Below are positions 42,342 through 50,086 of a stretch of DNA of 53,654 bases, piece after piece (positions within the stretch are counted from its first letter, which is position 1; every line of letters starts with the position of its first letter). The notes under the pieces were generated by a model that saw only the letters and a program-made list of their open reading frames with translations, ran no database searches and had not been told where the DNA came from. The position numbers were made by a program, and so were the translations under genes. Source of the DNA: Fibrobacter sp. (GTDB lineage Bacteria; Fibrobacterota; Fibrobacteria; Fibrobacterales; Fibrobacteraceae); contig NZ_JAFWOM010000155.1 in NCBI RefSeq assembly GCF_017545445.1, forward strand, positions 1-53,654, written 5' to 3'.

Positions 42342-42370
42342 AATATACACAAATAGAAAGTCTGCGTCAA
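42342..42370 (-). promoter_or_regulatory. Sigma-70-type promoter of the zinc-ribbon/ORF6N/HigBA operon
   Basis: On the minus strand: TTGACG (42365-42370), exactly 17 bases, TATATT (42342-42347). It diverges from the attenuator element at 42504. Confidence 0.65.
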
Positions 42371-42419
42371 GGGATATCTTAACGCTGTTTTTTTGATAAA
42401 AAGTGGACCATTGGACTAG

Positions 42420-42503
42420 TTTTCCCCTCAAATTGTCATGCCGGGCTTGACTTGTTAACTCCTTTTTCCCTGTCATCCCCGCGTAGGCGGGGATCTCCCT
42501 CTC
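42420..42503. repeat. TGTCAT-type repeats before attenuator copy 1
   Basis: A half unit (TTGTCATGCCGGGC) is followed by a full one at about 42472-42498 (TGTCATCCCCGCG, TA, GGCGGGGATC). A related unit (TGTCATTGCGAG, then GCAATCTC) precedes copy 2 at 44576, so both attenuators are preceded by the same repeat family. Confidence 0.65.
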
Positions 42504-42738
42504 GCATATTTATATATATTTTCCACTGACATAGCCCCGTACCGAATGGTTCGGAGCGACCGGAAATTTTGAGATTTGTCTCTTATTCTCGAACCTAGGA
42601 ATTCACCACTTCAAAAGTCACTGAGAATAAGACGAATGCTCACGTCCAATTTGGGGCGTGGGTCGTTTGTGCTTATTAGTGACAAGGGTTGTGGTGACCC
42701 GCTAGGTTCAGTAAGCGATACGACTCCACGCCTTTTTT
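42504..42738 (+). ncRNA. Bistable attenuator RNA, copy 1 (ahead of the DUF4417 operon)
   Basis: The conserved unit begins CATATTTATATATATTT, followed by hairpin CCGTACC-GAAT-GGTTCGG (42537-42554). State A is one long hairpin: 42591-42598/42702-42709, 42603-42609/42691-42697, 42617-42622/42678-42683, 42626-42631/42672-42677, 42632-42635/42663-42666 and 42639-42647/42654-42662. State B is a terminator: GGCGTGGGTCGT 42655-42666 with ACGACTCCACGCC 42720-42732, then six T, enclosing GCTTATT/AGTAAGC. The central strand is shared, so the states exclude each other. Copy 2 at 44611 keeps both states despite sequence changes. The first gene starts 98 nt after the T run. Confidence 0.75.
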
Positions 42739-42835
42739 ATTCCTGAAAAAAGCTGAAATCGTGTGCAAAAATAGGAGCGAACCTCTACAGCGGAGGGCTC
42801 TCCCGCTGCACATCCAAAGAGCCCAAAGGTAAAAA

Positions 42836-43501
42836 ATGTCATTAAAAACATTAACAGACTTCATCTTTTTGGTGGATGAATTGGTCCTTTTAGCAAGGAA
42901 ATTCGGCGTATCATTTGATTCTCGCGGTTTCCCCATCTTTAAGAGGGAATGGTTCTTAGAACAGGTTCCCGACTTACTTATACCCTATAGCAAACGGCAC
43001 ACAAAGTTTGTCCATGACCCAAAACGAACGGCACTTTGTCACTACTCACCAGATAGGGAAATTTATCCTAGGCTTTGCTGTTTAACAAACGATCTTCCTG
43101 AATACCTTTGTTTTCTTGGGGTCGTGATGTCCGACATTACCGTAACACTTGATATGGATAGAGAATGGCAAGACTTCATTATGCTTGCAAACCTTCTATA
43201 TGCGGCAATTCTTGGCGCCAATGGGGTAAAAATAATACCGAACCTGCGCATAGGCGATAAAGTCAATATTGAAAATTTGAGTTGCATTCCTCATAAAGTA
43301 ATATGGGCTGCCGGATTTCTTGGTTGCGAAAAAGACAAACCATGGGATATGCAATTTATTTATTCTGTGATCTCGGTAGGCGCAAGTTTCATTCTCATTT
43401 TCGGCAAACATGATGCGAACGCCGAGGACAAACTTCAGGTATTGAATATTCCGTACAAGGTTTATCCTGATTACCACAAACTTTGCAAAGGGGGAAAATA
43501 A
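42836..43501 (+). CDS. DUF4417-like protein
   Basis: The 221 residues have a central part (VMSDITVTLDMDREWQDFIM, then LLYAAILGANGVKIIPNLRI and GDKVNIENLSCIPHKVIWAA) that follows the DUF4417 layout (SPDfSly-dmp, long helix, GikVIPnv-wgd, gIPk-svva). DUF4417 is an uncharacterised family common in phages and mobile elements. The ribosome-binding site AAAGG is close to ATG 42836. First gene of a tight four-gene operon; its stop overlaps the next ATG by one base (TAATG). Confidence 0.65.
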   Translation: MSLKTLTDFIFLVDELVLLARKFGVSFDSRGFPIFKREWFLEQVPDLLIPYSKRHTKFVHDPKRTALCHYSPDREIYPRLCCLTNDLPEYLCFLGVVMSDITVTLDMDREWQDFIMLANLLYAAILGANGVKIIPNLRIGDKVNIENLSCIPHKVIWAAGFLGCEKDKPWDMQFIYSVISVGASFILIFGKHDANAEDKLQVLNIPYKVYPDYHKLCKGGK

Positions 43502-43875
43502 TGGCAAATTCAAAAAGGATGTATTCAAAACTTGCGGAATATTACAATGGTTTTGTTGTCCCGGGTTCAGAAAAAGACAGGGTGCGTTATGAAAAAAGTA
43601 AAGAACGCGAAAGAAAATATAACGAGCATTGGAAACAGCATAAGGTCAACTTGAATGAACTTGTGAATCGATATACTCCTGGAGCGACCCCAAAAATCGA
43701 GGGCGTAAAAGCAATTTTCGACGGCGACAGATACAAGATCATTGCAGATTTGCCTTCGGGTTATGCGAAGGTTCAGGATAAAACGACAAAAAAATGGTTA
43801 AATTATGACGGAACATTTAAACGAAACGACCGAAACGCGCATTTTAAGATTCTACGACTGGAGGAAATGATATGA
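43501..43875 (+). CDS. Small basic protein, possible toxin-like C-terminal domain
   Basis: The 124 residues are rich in Lys, Arg and Tyr in the first half (KLAEYYNGFVVPGSEKDRVR, ERERKYNEHWKQHKVN) and predicted beta in the second (YKIIADLPSGYAKVQDKTTK, then NAHFKILRLEEM). The ending, with a strand pair and a His-x-Lys motif before a basic terminus, recalls small toxin domains at the ends of phage and polymorphic toxins; this is recall, not a firm match. Overlaps both neighbours, so translation is coupled. The next product is strongly acidic, the usual sign of an immunity or antitoxin partner. Confidence 0.5.
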   Translation: MANSKRMYSKLAEYYNGFVVPGSEKDRVRYEKSKERERKYNEHWKQHKVNLNELVNRYTPGATPKIEGVKAIFDGDRYKIIADLPSGYAKVQDKTTKKWLNYDGTFKRNDRNAHFKILRLEEMI

Positions 43876-44231
43876 CATTATTCTTGCTGCTTGATATGTC
43901 GCAAATAGAATGTGACGAATTCGGTATCCCCGATTTTCCAGAACCGCCTGACCCAAGAATAGAAGAAACATTATTTGATATCGATGAAAGTTACATGGAT
44001 GTTCTCGAAGAGGAATTTTACAAACCGGTGAATAATCTTTGTGGAACAATCCTTGATATGTGGGAACAGGAATTTTTCGATAAAAGTGCATGCGAAAAAA
44101 TCAAACCCTGGCTTGAGGAGCGCCTAGCCAGCGAAAGCGTTCCTGAATTTTTGATAGACACCTTTAAAAAGCTGCTGGAGTATGTCGCTAGGGCGATTGA
44201 CCTAAATACGGGGGTCGTCATTGAAGGATAA
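43872..44231 (+). CDS. Acidic protein, possible immunity or partner protein
   Basis: The 119 residues are very acidic (DEFGIPDFPEPPDPRIEETL, DIDESYMDVLEEEFY) and mostly helical after residue 40. It overlaps the basic protein's stop by four bases (ATGA) and is overlapped by the next gene. Basic-acidic coupled pairs like this are typical of toxin-immunity modules. No family recognised. The AAATG-A start has GGAGGAAATG, a near-ideal ribosome-binding site. Confidence 0.5.
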   Translation: MTLFLLLDMSQIECDEFGIPDFPEPPDPRIEETLFDIDESYMDVLEEEFYKPVNNLCGTILDMWEQEFFDKSACEKIKPWLEERLASESVPEFLIDTFKKLLEYVARAIDLNTGVVIEG

Positions 44232-44562
44232 CACTACATATAAACTTCTTGGCGTATTCTGGGACGGAAAGCCCGAATACCAAGGCGAAATAGAGTATTG
44301 CCCACGGGACGACATTCTCGACTATCGATACAAGAGAGAACTTTTCGACAACAATGATTTTTTTCGAAAAGTTGACTTGTCGGAATTGCTAAATGTCGAA
44401 AATGGCGAAATTTTGGCGAAAATAAAAGCACAAACGCAAAATTGTAACAAGGTCTTCGTCAAAAAGGATGTTGTTCTCCGTAGCGGGAACCCTGTACTTG
44501 AACGGTTTCTAGAAAAAAGAAGCCGCCAAGCGGTTCAAGGCCTTATGGACGAACAGACGTAG
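44221..44562 (+). CDS. Small protein of unknown function, last gene of the DUF4417 operon
   Basis: The 113 residues start at TTG 44221, inside the end of the upstream gene, with GGGGG seven bases before. Predicted beta strands (TTYKLLGVFWDGKPEYQGEI) are followed by helices (VDLSELLNVENGEILAKIKA) and a basic C-terminal segment (ERFLEKRSRQAVQGL). No family recognised. Transcription probably ends in the TGTCAT-type repeat at 44576-44605. Confidence 0.5.
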   Translation: MKDNTTYKLLGVFWDGKPEYQGEIEYCPRDDILDYRYKRELFDNNDFFRKVDLSELLNVENGEILAKIKAQTQNCNKVFVKKDVVLRSGNPVLERFLEKRSRQAVQGLMDEQT

Positions 44563-44610
44563 CCAGACTTTTTTTGTCATTGCGAGCGAAGCGAAGCAAT
44601 CTCTAACAGG

Positions 44611-44840
44611 CATATTTATATATATTTCCCATTGACATAGCTCCGTACCGAATGGTTCGGAGCGACCGGAATTTTTGAGATTCGTCTCTTATTCTCGCAA
44701 CTGAAACTACCACTTTCAAACCGTATGAGGATAAGACGAACGCTCACGTCCTATCTGGGGCGTGGGTCGTTTTGTGCTTATTATACGGAAGGGTGTGGTA
44801 GCCCGCAGGTTCAATAAGCCTACGACTCCACGCCTTTTTT
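44611..44840 (+). ncRNA. Bistable attenuator RNA, copy 2 (ahead of the type I restriction operon)
   Basis: Same layout as copy 1, starting CATATTTATATATATTT and hairpin CCGTACC-GAAT-GGTTCGG. State A helices: 44699-44703/44806-44811 (one bulge), CTACCAC 44707-44713/GTGGTAG 44795-44801, CCGTAT 44721-44726/ATACGG 44783-44788, ATAAG 44731-44735/CTTAT 44777-44781 and CTCACGTCC 44743-44751/GGGCGTGGG 44758-44766. State B: GGCGTGGGTCGT 44759-44770 with ACGACTCCACGCC 44822-44834, then six T, enclosing GCTTATT/AATAAGC. The CCGTAT/ATACGG helix replaces GTCACT/AGTGAC of copy 1 with five compensated pairs. The hsdR-like start is 94 nt after the T run. Confidence 0.75.
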
Positions 44841-44933
44841 GTTTCAGAAATTTTCGTGGACAATCCCTTAGGCAAGCAGAATGGAGAATGATTCTCGCAA
44901 ATTCTCCGCATATGAAAAAAGGATGTTCCGCCT

Positions 44934-47699
44934 ATGCAACCCGAAGAACTAGCACGAGAAAAAATTGACAAACAGCTTATCAGTGCTGGTTGGGACATCG
45001 TGTCACGAAATGAGTACACCCCTAAATCAACATCAGCCGTAAAAGAGGCTCTAATGCGGGGGAATACCGAAAGCGATTATCTGCTTTTTATTGATGACAA
45101 AGCTATCGCCGTAGTTGAAGCAAAACGTGAAGAAAATCCGCTAGGACCTGAAGTTGAAAAGCAGGCTGAAGAATACGCAAGAAGCCCGCAAAGCTGGTAT
45201 GGATTATGGTATCAGGATTTGATTCCGCTTGTATATATGGCAAACGGGAAGAAAATTTATTTCAAGAACCTGCTTACAGACCCAGATGGTGATTATGTAG
45301 AACTTTCAGAGATGCACTCTCCGAAAAAAATGTTATCGCTCATCAATAAGACATCTGATTATGGAGCACTCCCGCATCTTAAAAAGGACGGCTTGCGAGA
45401 GTGTCAATACAAAGCTGAAATTGGATTTGAAAAATCGTTAAAAGATGGGCAAAAGAAGAATCTTGCCATTCTTGCAACAGGTAGCGGAAAAACCTATTTA
45501 GCCTGCTTGGCAAGTTATCGGCTTTTGAACTATACACCAGTAAAGAGAATACTCTTTCTAGTAGATAGAAATAATCTTGCAAGACAGACCGAGGCAGAAT
45601 TCTGCCAGTTTGACCGTACCGAAGACCAGACGGAAATGAGTGCCTTATATGAAATAAAGCGCTTGAAAAAAGAGAACGATATAAAAGCAGATATCGTTAT
45701 TTCCACCATTCAAAAACTCTTTGCGGTACTTACAGGTCAGTCACTTTCAGATGAAAGCGAAGATCTCGAAGATGAAAAAACGTCTATAGAAGAAGAAAAG
45801 AAAACAAAGGATGTCGTTTCACTTGGCAACGATCTAAAGCTTCCTCCGAATCACTTTCAGTTCATTATCGTTGACGAGTGCCATAGATCCATCTACGGCA
45901 AATGGAAAGCGGTTTTAGACTACTTTTCAGATGCAAAAATTCTTGGTCTTACAGCAACGCCAACACCGGAAGCGATAGCATTTTTCAGCGGCAACATCAT
46001 TGAAAAATATACATATGACGATTCTGTTGTTGATGGAGTAAATGTACCATCACGTGTATATCGCATTACTACGGAAGTGACAGAACATGGAGGCACAATA
46101 GATCCAGGTTCAAAAATCGGCGAATACAATCGCATGTCCCGCGAGTCTACATCTTACGTTGCAGAACAAAGAGTTGACTATGACAATATGCAACTTGACA
46201 GGTCTGTTGTAAACAAGGACCAAATTAGGAAAGTGCTAACAGCATACAAAAATGCGATTTACGAAGATTTGTATCCAGAGCGAGAAAAGAATTGGGCATA
46301 TATTCCCAAAACATTGATTTTCGCCAAAGACGACAATCATGCATCTGAAATTGTCGAAGCAGTGAAAGACGTTTTTAAAAATGAATTTGAAGACAATAAA
46401 GTTCCAGAACATTTCGTTCAGAAAATCACGTATTCCTCTGAAGATTCTAACGGGCTGATTAGAGATTTAAGAACTGAAAAAGATTTCAGAATTGCTGTTA
46501 CGGTGACGTTAGTCGCAACCGGTACTGATGTAAGACCTTTGGAAATCGTGTTATTCATGAAAGATGTCCGTTCAGATGTTCTCTATACGCAGATGAAAGG
46601 CCGAGGATGTCGTACTATCAGCGAAGATAAACTTCGCGAAGTAACTCCGAACGCGATTATAAAGGAGTGTTATTACATCATTGATGCGGTTGGCGTAACT
46701 GAACATGAGAAAATAATTCCGCACCCTGTCATTGATTCGAAGCCAGGAAAGAAAATTTTGTCTTTAGAACTCCTGTTAGAGCACCTAGCGCATAATGAAG
46801 TAAGCGACGAGAATCTTTGGCTTTTAAGAGATTACTGTTCAACCATCAACAAACGATATGAAGACAATCCATTATTTGGCAGACACTTGGATTACTTCAT
46901 TACAGCCTATGGTTTTGCTCCACGAACAATCGCAGAGAATATTCAGGCGGCTACAGACCAGAAGATACTAATGGAATATCCGTATATAGACTCTTCATGT
47001 GACAATAATGTACGTATGGCCACGATTTCAGAACTAATCAACAACGTTGCGGCTAGAAAGAAATTACTCGAAATGCAACGGGGATACATCCTAAGCACAG
47101 AAGAGGATCCTGATGAGATTATTTATGCCGGATTTTCTAAGGAATCGGCAAAAAAATTCATTGAAAGCTTTGAAAAATATTTGAACGAAAATAAAGACAG
47201 CATAGAAGCTTTGAGAATTATTTACAATTCCGAGGATTCCGTCATTACGCACTCTATGCTAAGCGAACTTAGAGATAGGTTGCTGTCTGAAAATAGGCAA
47301 TATGGGGTGTTTCCAATATGGAAAAATTACAAGTTGTTGGACTCTGAAGGGAATGTTGACCAATTGGATGTAAAGACAAATGTCAACGCATTGACCAACC
47401 TAATTCAGATTGTCCGATATGCTTATAAAAAGAACCAAAAACTCACAAGCCTAATCAATGGATATGCAAAACGGTTTGCTCTGTATTGTGGACAACAACA
47501 GCGAGTGTTGACGGAAGATCAAGCTAAGATTATGAAGCAGATAGCAGATTTTGTCATCAATGATGGAGCGCTTTCTGTAAATGAACTGAACGAAATAGAC
47601 ACAGACCTTTGGAGAAAGGGCGTAACGAGTTTCGGCGGCAAAATACTTGCAGCTGAAATGCAGGTTTTATCAAGGTTTTTGTTAAAGGTGGTAGCATAA
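44934..47699 (+). CDS. hsdR: Type I restriction enzyme R subunit (HsdR)
   Basis: The 921 residues include an N-terminal nuclease domain with a PD-(D/E)xK-like core (ESDYLLFIDDKAIAVVEAKR near residues 45-65). The SF2 motor follows: Walker A LATGSGKTY near 180, DECHRS (motif II) near 312, GLTATPTPEA (motif III), and TLVATGTDVRPLE plus QMKGRGCRTI (motifs V and VI). A helical C-terminal domain contacts the methylase. It translocates DNA and cuts far from unmethylated sites. GGATG lies near ATG 44934. Behind attenuator copy 2 and one base before the methylase gene. Confidence 0.92.
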   Translation: MQPEELAREKIDKQLISAGWDIVSRNEYTPKSTSAVKEALMRGNTESDYLLFIDDKAIAVVEAKREENPLGPEVEKQAEEYARSPQSWYGLWYQDLIPLVYMANGKKIYFKNLLTDPDGDYVELSEMHSPKKMLSLINKTSDYGALPHLKKDGLRECQYKAEIGFEKSLKDGQKKNLAILATGSGKTYLACLASYRLLNYTPVKRILFLVDRNNLARQTEAEFCQFDRTEDQTEMSALYEIKRLKKENDIKADIVISTIQKLFAVLTGQSLSDESEDLEDEKTSIEEEKKTKDVVSLGNDLKLPPNHFQFIIVDECHRSIYGKWKAVLDYFSDAKILGLTATPTPEAIAFFSGNIIEKYTYDDSVVDGVNVPSRVYRITTEVTEHGGTIDPGSKIGEYNRMSRESTSYVAEQRVDYDNMQLDRSVVNKDQIRKVLTAYKNAIYEDLYPEREKNWAYIPKTLIFAKDDNHASEIVEAVKDVFKNEFEDNKVPEHFVQKITYSSEDSNGLIRDLRTEKDFRIAVTVTLVATGTDVRPLEIVLFMKDVRSDVLYTQMKGRGCRTISEDKLREVTPNAIIKECYYIIDAVGVTEHEKIIPHPVIDSKPGKKILSLELLLEHLAHNEVSDENLWLLRDYCSTINKRYEDNPLFGRHLDYFITAYGFAPRTIAENIQAATDQKILMEYPYIDSSCDNNVRMATISELINNVAARKKLLEMQRGYILSTEEDPDEIIYAGFSKESAKKFIESFEKYLNENKDSIEALRIIYNSEDSVITHSMLSELRDRLLSENRQYGVFPIWKNYKLLDSEGNVDQLDVKTNVNALTNLIQIVRYAYKKNQKLTSLINGYAKRFALYCGQQQRVLTEDQAKIMKQIADFVINDGALSVNELNEIDTDLWRKGVTSFGGKILAAEMQVLSRFLLKVVA

Positions 47700-47700
47700 T

Positions 47701-49935
47701 ATGGCTAATCAGAAAACGGAAGGTGCTTTACTAAATAAAGTATGGAAAATCGCAAATGTTCTTTCTTCAGCGGGAGTAGGTTTTACAGACTACATCACGC
47801 AGCTGACATATATCCTCTTCTTGAAGATGGATGATGAGAAAGAAGAATTGGGTTTAGGAAGTTCTATTCCTGATGGCTGCAAATGGGCAAATCTTGTAAC
47901 ATATAACGGGACTGATTTGGTTGATAAATATGAAGAAATTCTAGACGAACTTTCTAAAGCCGAAGGCCTTATCGGTACAATTTTTACTAAGGCGACAAAT
48001 AAAATTGATAAGCCGGTCATGCTGAAGAAAGTCATCGAGATGGTATCAGAAGAAAACTGGTATATGATGGAAGGTGACTTCAAGGGCGCTATCTATGAAG
48101 GCATTCTAGAAAAGAACGGACAGGATAAGAAGAGTGGTGCCGGCCAGTATTTCACGCCAAGAGCACTTATCTCTGCAATTGTAGATGTAATCAATCCTAA
48201 AATTACGGAAACTGTGGCTGATCCGTGCTGTGGGACAGGCGGATTCTTACTTGCGGCTTATGAACATATGCGTAAGCAAAGTAAAAATGTTGAGAAGCAG
48301 AAGTTCTTAAAAAATAACGCTTTATACGGAGCTGACAATACTTCCTTGGTTGTAACACTTGCATCAATGAATCTGTATTTACATGATATCGGCATTAATA
48401 AGAGTCCTATTGCTTACAAGGACTCTTTGATTGAAACTACCGATGATATGTATCAAGTCGTTATGACAAATCCACCTTTCGGAACTCGTCCGCAGGGAAG
48501 CATTGAGGTTTCCACAAATAGACCCGAGTTTATAAAAACATCCGATAATCAGGTGAATTTTCTTCAGCACATCATGTCTATTGTTAAAACTGGTGGACGT
48601 GTCGGTGTTGTTTTACCTGATAGCGTATTAACTGATTCAGCTCCTAGCCACAAAGCGACTGAAGAAGTGCGAAACAAGTTGTTACAAGACTTCAATCTTC
48701 ATACAATATTGCGTCTTCCAATAGGCATTTTTTATGCAGACGTAAAAACCAATGTTTTATTTTTTGAAAAAGGGTCTCCTACAAAGAGTATTTGGGTTTA
48801 TGATTACCGTACAGGAATCAAACACACTTTAGCAACAAAGCCAATGACTCGGGAGCATTTACAAGATTTTGTAGATTGCTATTGTGCGGGACATATGGAA
48901 GACCGAAAACCAACATATTCAAAGAAAAATCCAAATGGTCGCTGGAGGTGTTTCTCTGAAAATGAGGTGAAAAAAAATGGAAATCTTGATTTTAAATGGA
49001 TTAATTTTAAGATAGAAGATAAACGGGATTTAGATGAAGTTTTAAATGACCTTAATCAAGAAGCAACCATAATTGCCGATTCGGTTAAACATTTTCAATC
49101 TTGTGTTGCAAATAATGTATCAGGGGAAAAAAATGACGACATGGACGATTTGAATGTACTTACATTAAATGAATCATTACAAGTCATCCATTCAAATTTA
49201 CAAGCTTTAAAAGCTAAATTGATAGATGCTGGAGTAAAAGGGCAATTAACAGAGCGTAGCAAATCCGATGGATCGGCTAATGAAATAATAGACGCCATAC
49301 TTTTTGAAAGAAATCAACTCGTTAAACAGGGGGAACTTCGGGAAAAGAATATAATTGACAAAATTGATACTTCTGAATTCCCCTATAAAATACCAGATAA
49401 TTGGAAGTGGGTAAGAATAGGATCGCTTGGAGCAAATATTGACATTCCATTTGCAGATGGCCCTTTTGGGAGCAATCTTAAAAAGGAACACTATACAAAA
49501 GAAAAGCAAGTGCGAATCATACAGTTAAGCAATATTGGAGAATGTGGGTGGAAAAACGAAAACGAGAAGTATACAACATATAAACATTTAGAAACGATAA
49601 AAAGAAGTGAAGTGCACGAAGGAGACATTGTAATCGCAAAGATGATGCCAGCAGGAAGAGCAATTATTGTTCCAAAAGTTTCGAAAGCATATGTATTATC
49701 TTCTGATTGTATAAAATTCGTTCCGCATAAATTATTGTGTAAACGTTACTTGTACTATGCAATAAATTCTGAAATGTTTAGAAAACAAGTTTTAAGTAAA
49801 ATTACCGGAATAGGAAGAGAACGTACAAGCTTAACCAAAATAAAAAACTTTTTAATTCCACTTCCTCCTGTGGCAGAACAAATAAGAATTGCAGACAGAA
49901 TAGAATTGCTGCTAGGAGAAACATCGAAAGAATAA
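47701..49935 (+). CDS. Type I restriction HsdM methylase fused to a half HsdS specificity domain
   Basis: Residues 1-130 are the HsdM N-terminal helical domain. The adenine methylase follows, with DPCCGTGGFLLAAYEHM (SAM site, near 173) and VVMTNPPFGTR (NPPF catalytic motif, near 255). From about 440 a helical linker leads into one target-recognition domain (FPYKIPDNWKWVRIGSLG near 555 to FLIPLPPVAEQIRIADRI at the end). Normal HsdS has two such domains; here only one exists, fused to the methylase, and no separate hsdS gene follows. A dimer would then read a palindromic site. Length 744 against about 500 for HsdM. The start is one base after hsdR. Confidence 0.88.
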   Translation: MANQKTEGALLNKVWKIANVLSSAGVGFTDYITQLTYILFLKMDDEKEELGLGSSIPDGCKWANLVTYNGTDLVDKYEEILDELSKAEGLIGTIFTKATNKIDKPVMLKKVIEMVSEENWYMMEGDFKGAIYEGILEKNGQDKKSGAGQYFTPRALISAIVDVINPKITETVADPCCGTGGFLLAAYEHMRKQSKNVEKQKFLKNNALYGADNTSLVVTLASMNLYLHDIGINKSPIAYKDSLIETTDDMYQVVMTNPPFGTRPQGSIEVSTNRPEFIKTSDNQVNFLQHIMSIVKTGGRVGVVLPDSVLTDSAPSHKATEEVRNKLLQDFNLHTILRLPIGIFYADVKTNVLFFEKGSPTKSIWVYDYRTGIKHTLATKPMTREHLQDFVDCYCAGHMEDRKPTYSKKNPNGRWRCFSENEVKKNGNLDFKWINFKIEDKRDLDEVLNDLNQEATIIADSVKHFQSCVANNVSGEKNDDMDDLNVLTLNESLQVIHSNLQALKAKLIDAGVKGQLTERSKSDGSANEIIDAILFERNQLVKQGELREKNIIDKIDTSEFPYKIPDNWKWVRIGSLGANIDIPFADGPFGSNLKKEHYTKEKQVRIIQLSNIGECGWKNENEKYTTYKHLETIKRSEVHEGDIVIAKMMPAGRAIIVPKVSKAYVLSSDCIKFVPHKLLCKRYLYYAINSEMFRKQVLSKITGIGRERTSLTKIKNFLIPLPPVAEQIRIADRIELLLGETSKE

Positions 49936-50086
49936 GTAGTTATTGTTTTCGGTTTAACCTGTATATAAAAATAGAAAACATCGTTTCTAAACGGATGACG
50001 TTTCAGGTTAGAGGCGTTGCGGGCGCGGTGACTGAGCGTCCGCTAGAAGCGGGTAGTGGAAAACTATCCCCTACCGAATTATAAAA
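49936..50086. other. Intergenic region between convergent hsdMS and ATPase genes
   Basis: It contains the inverted pair TAACCTG ... CAGGTTA spanning about 49960-50017 and a CCGCTAGAAGCGG hairpin followed by TAGTGGAAAACTATCCCC. There is no clear T-run terminator and no coding frame. Weak structure only. Confidence 0.35.

Noticed and set aside
42504..44840. Retron-type RNA as an explanation for the paired structured elements
   Set aside because: Retron RNAs lie beside a reverse transcriptase gene; none is present, and each unit ends in a terminator placed before an ordinary operon.
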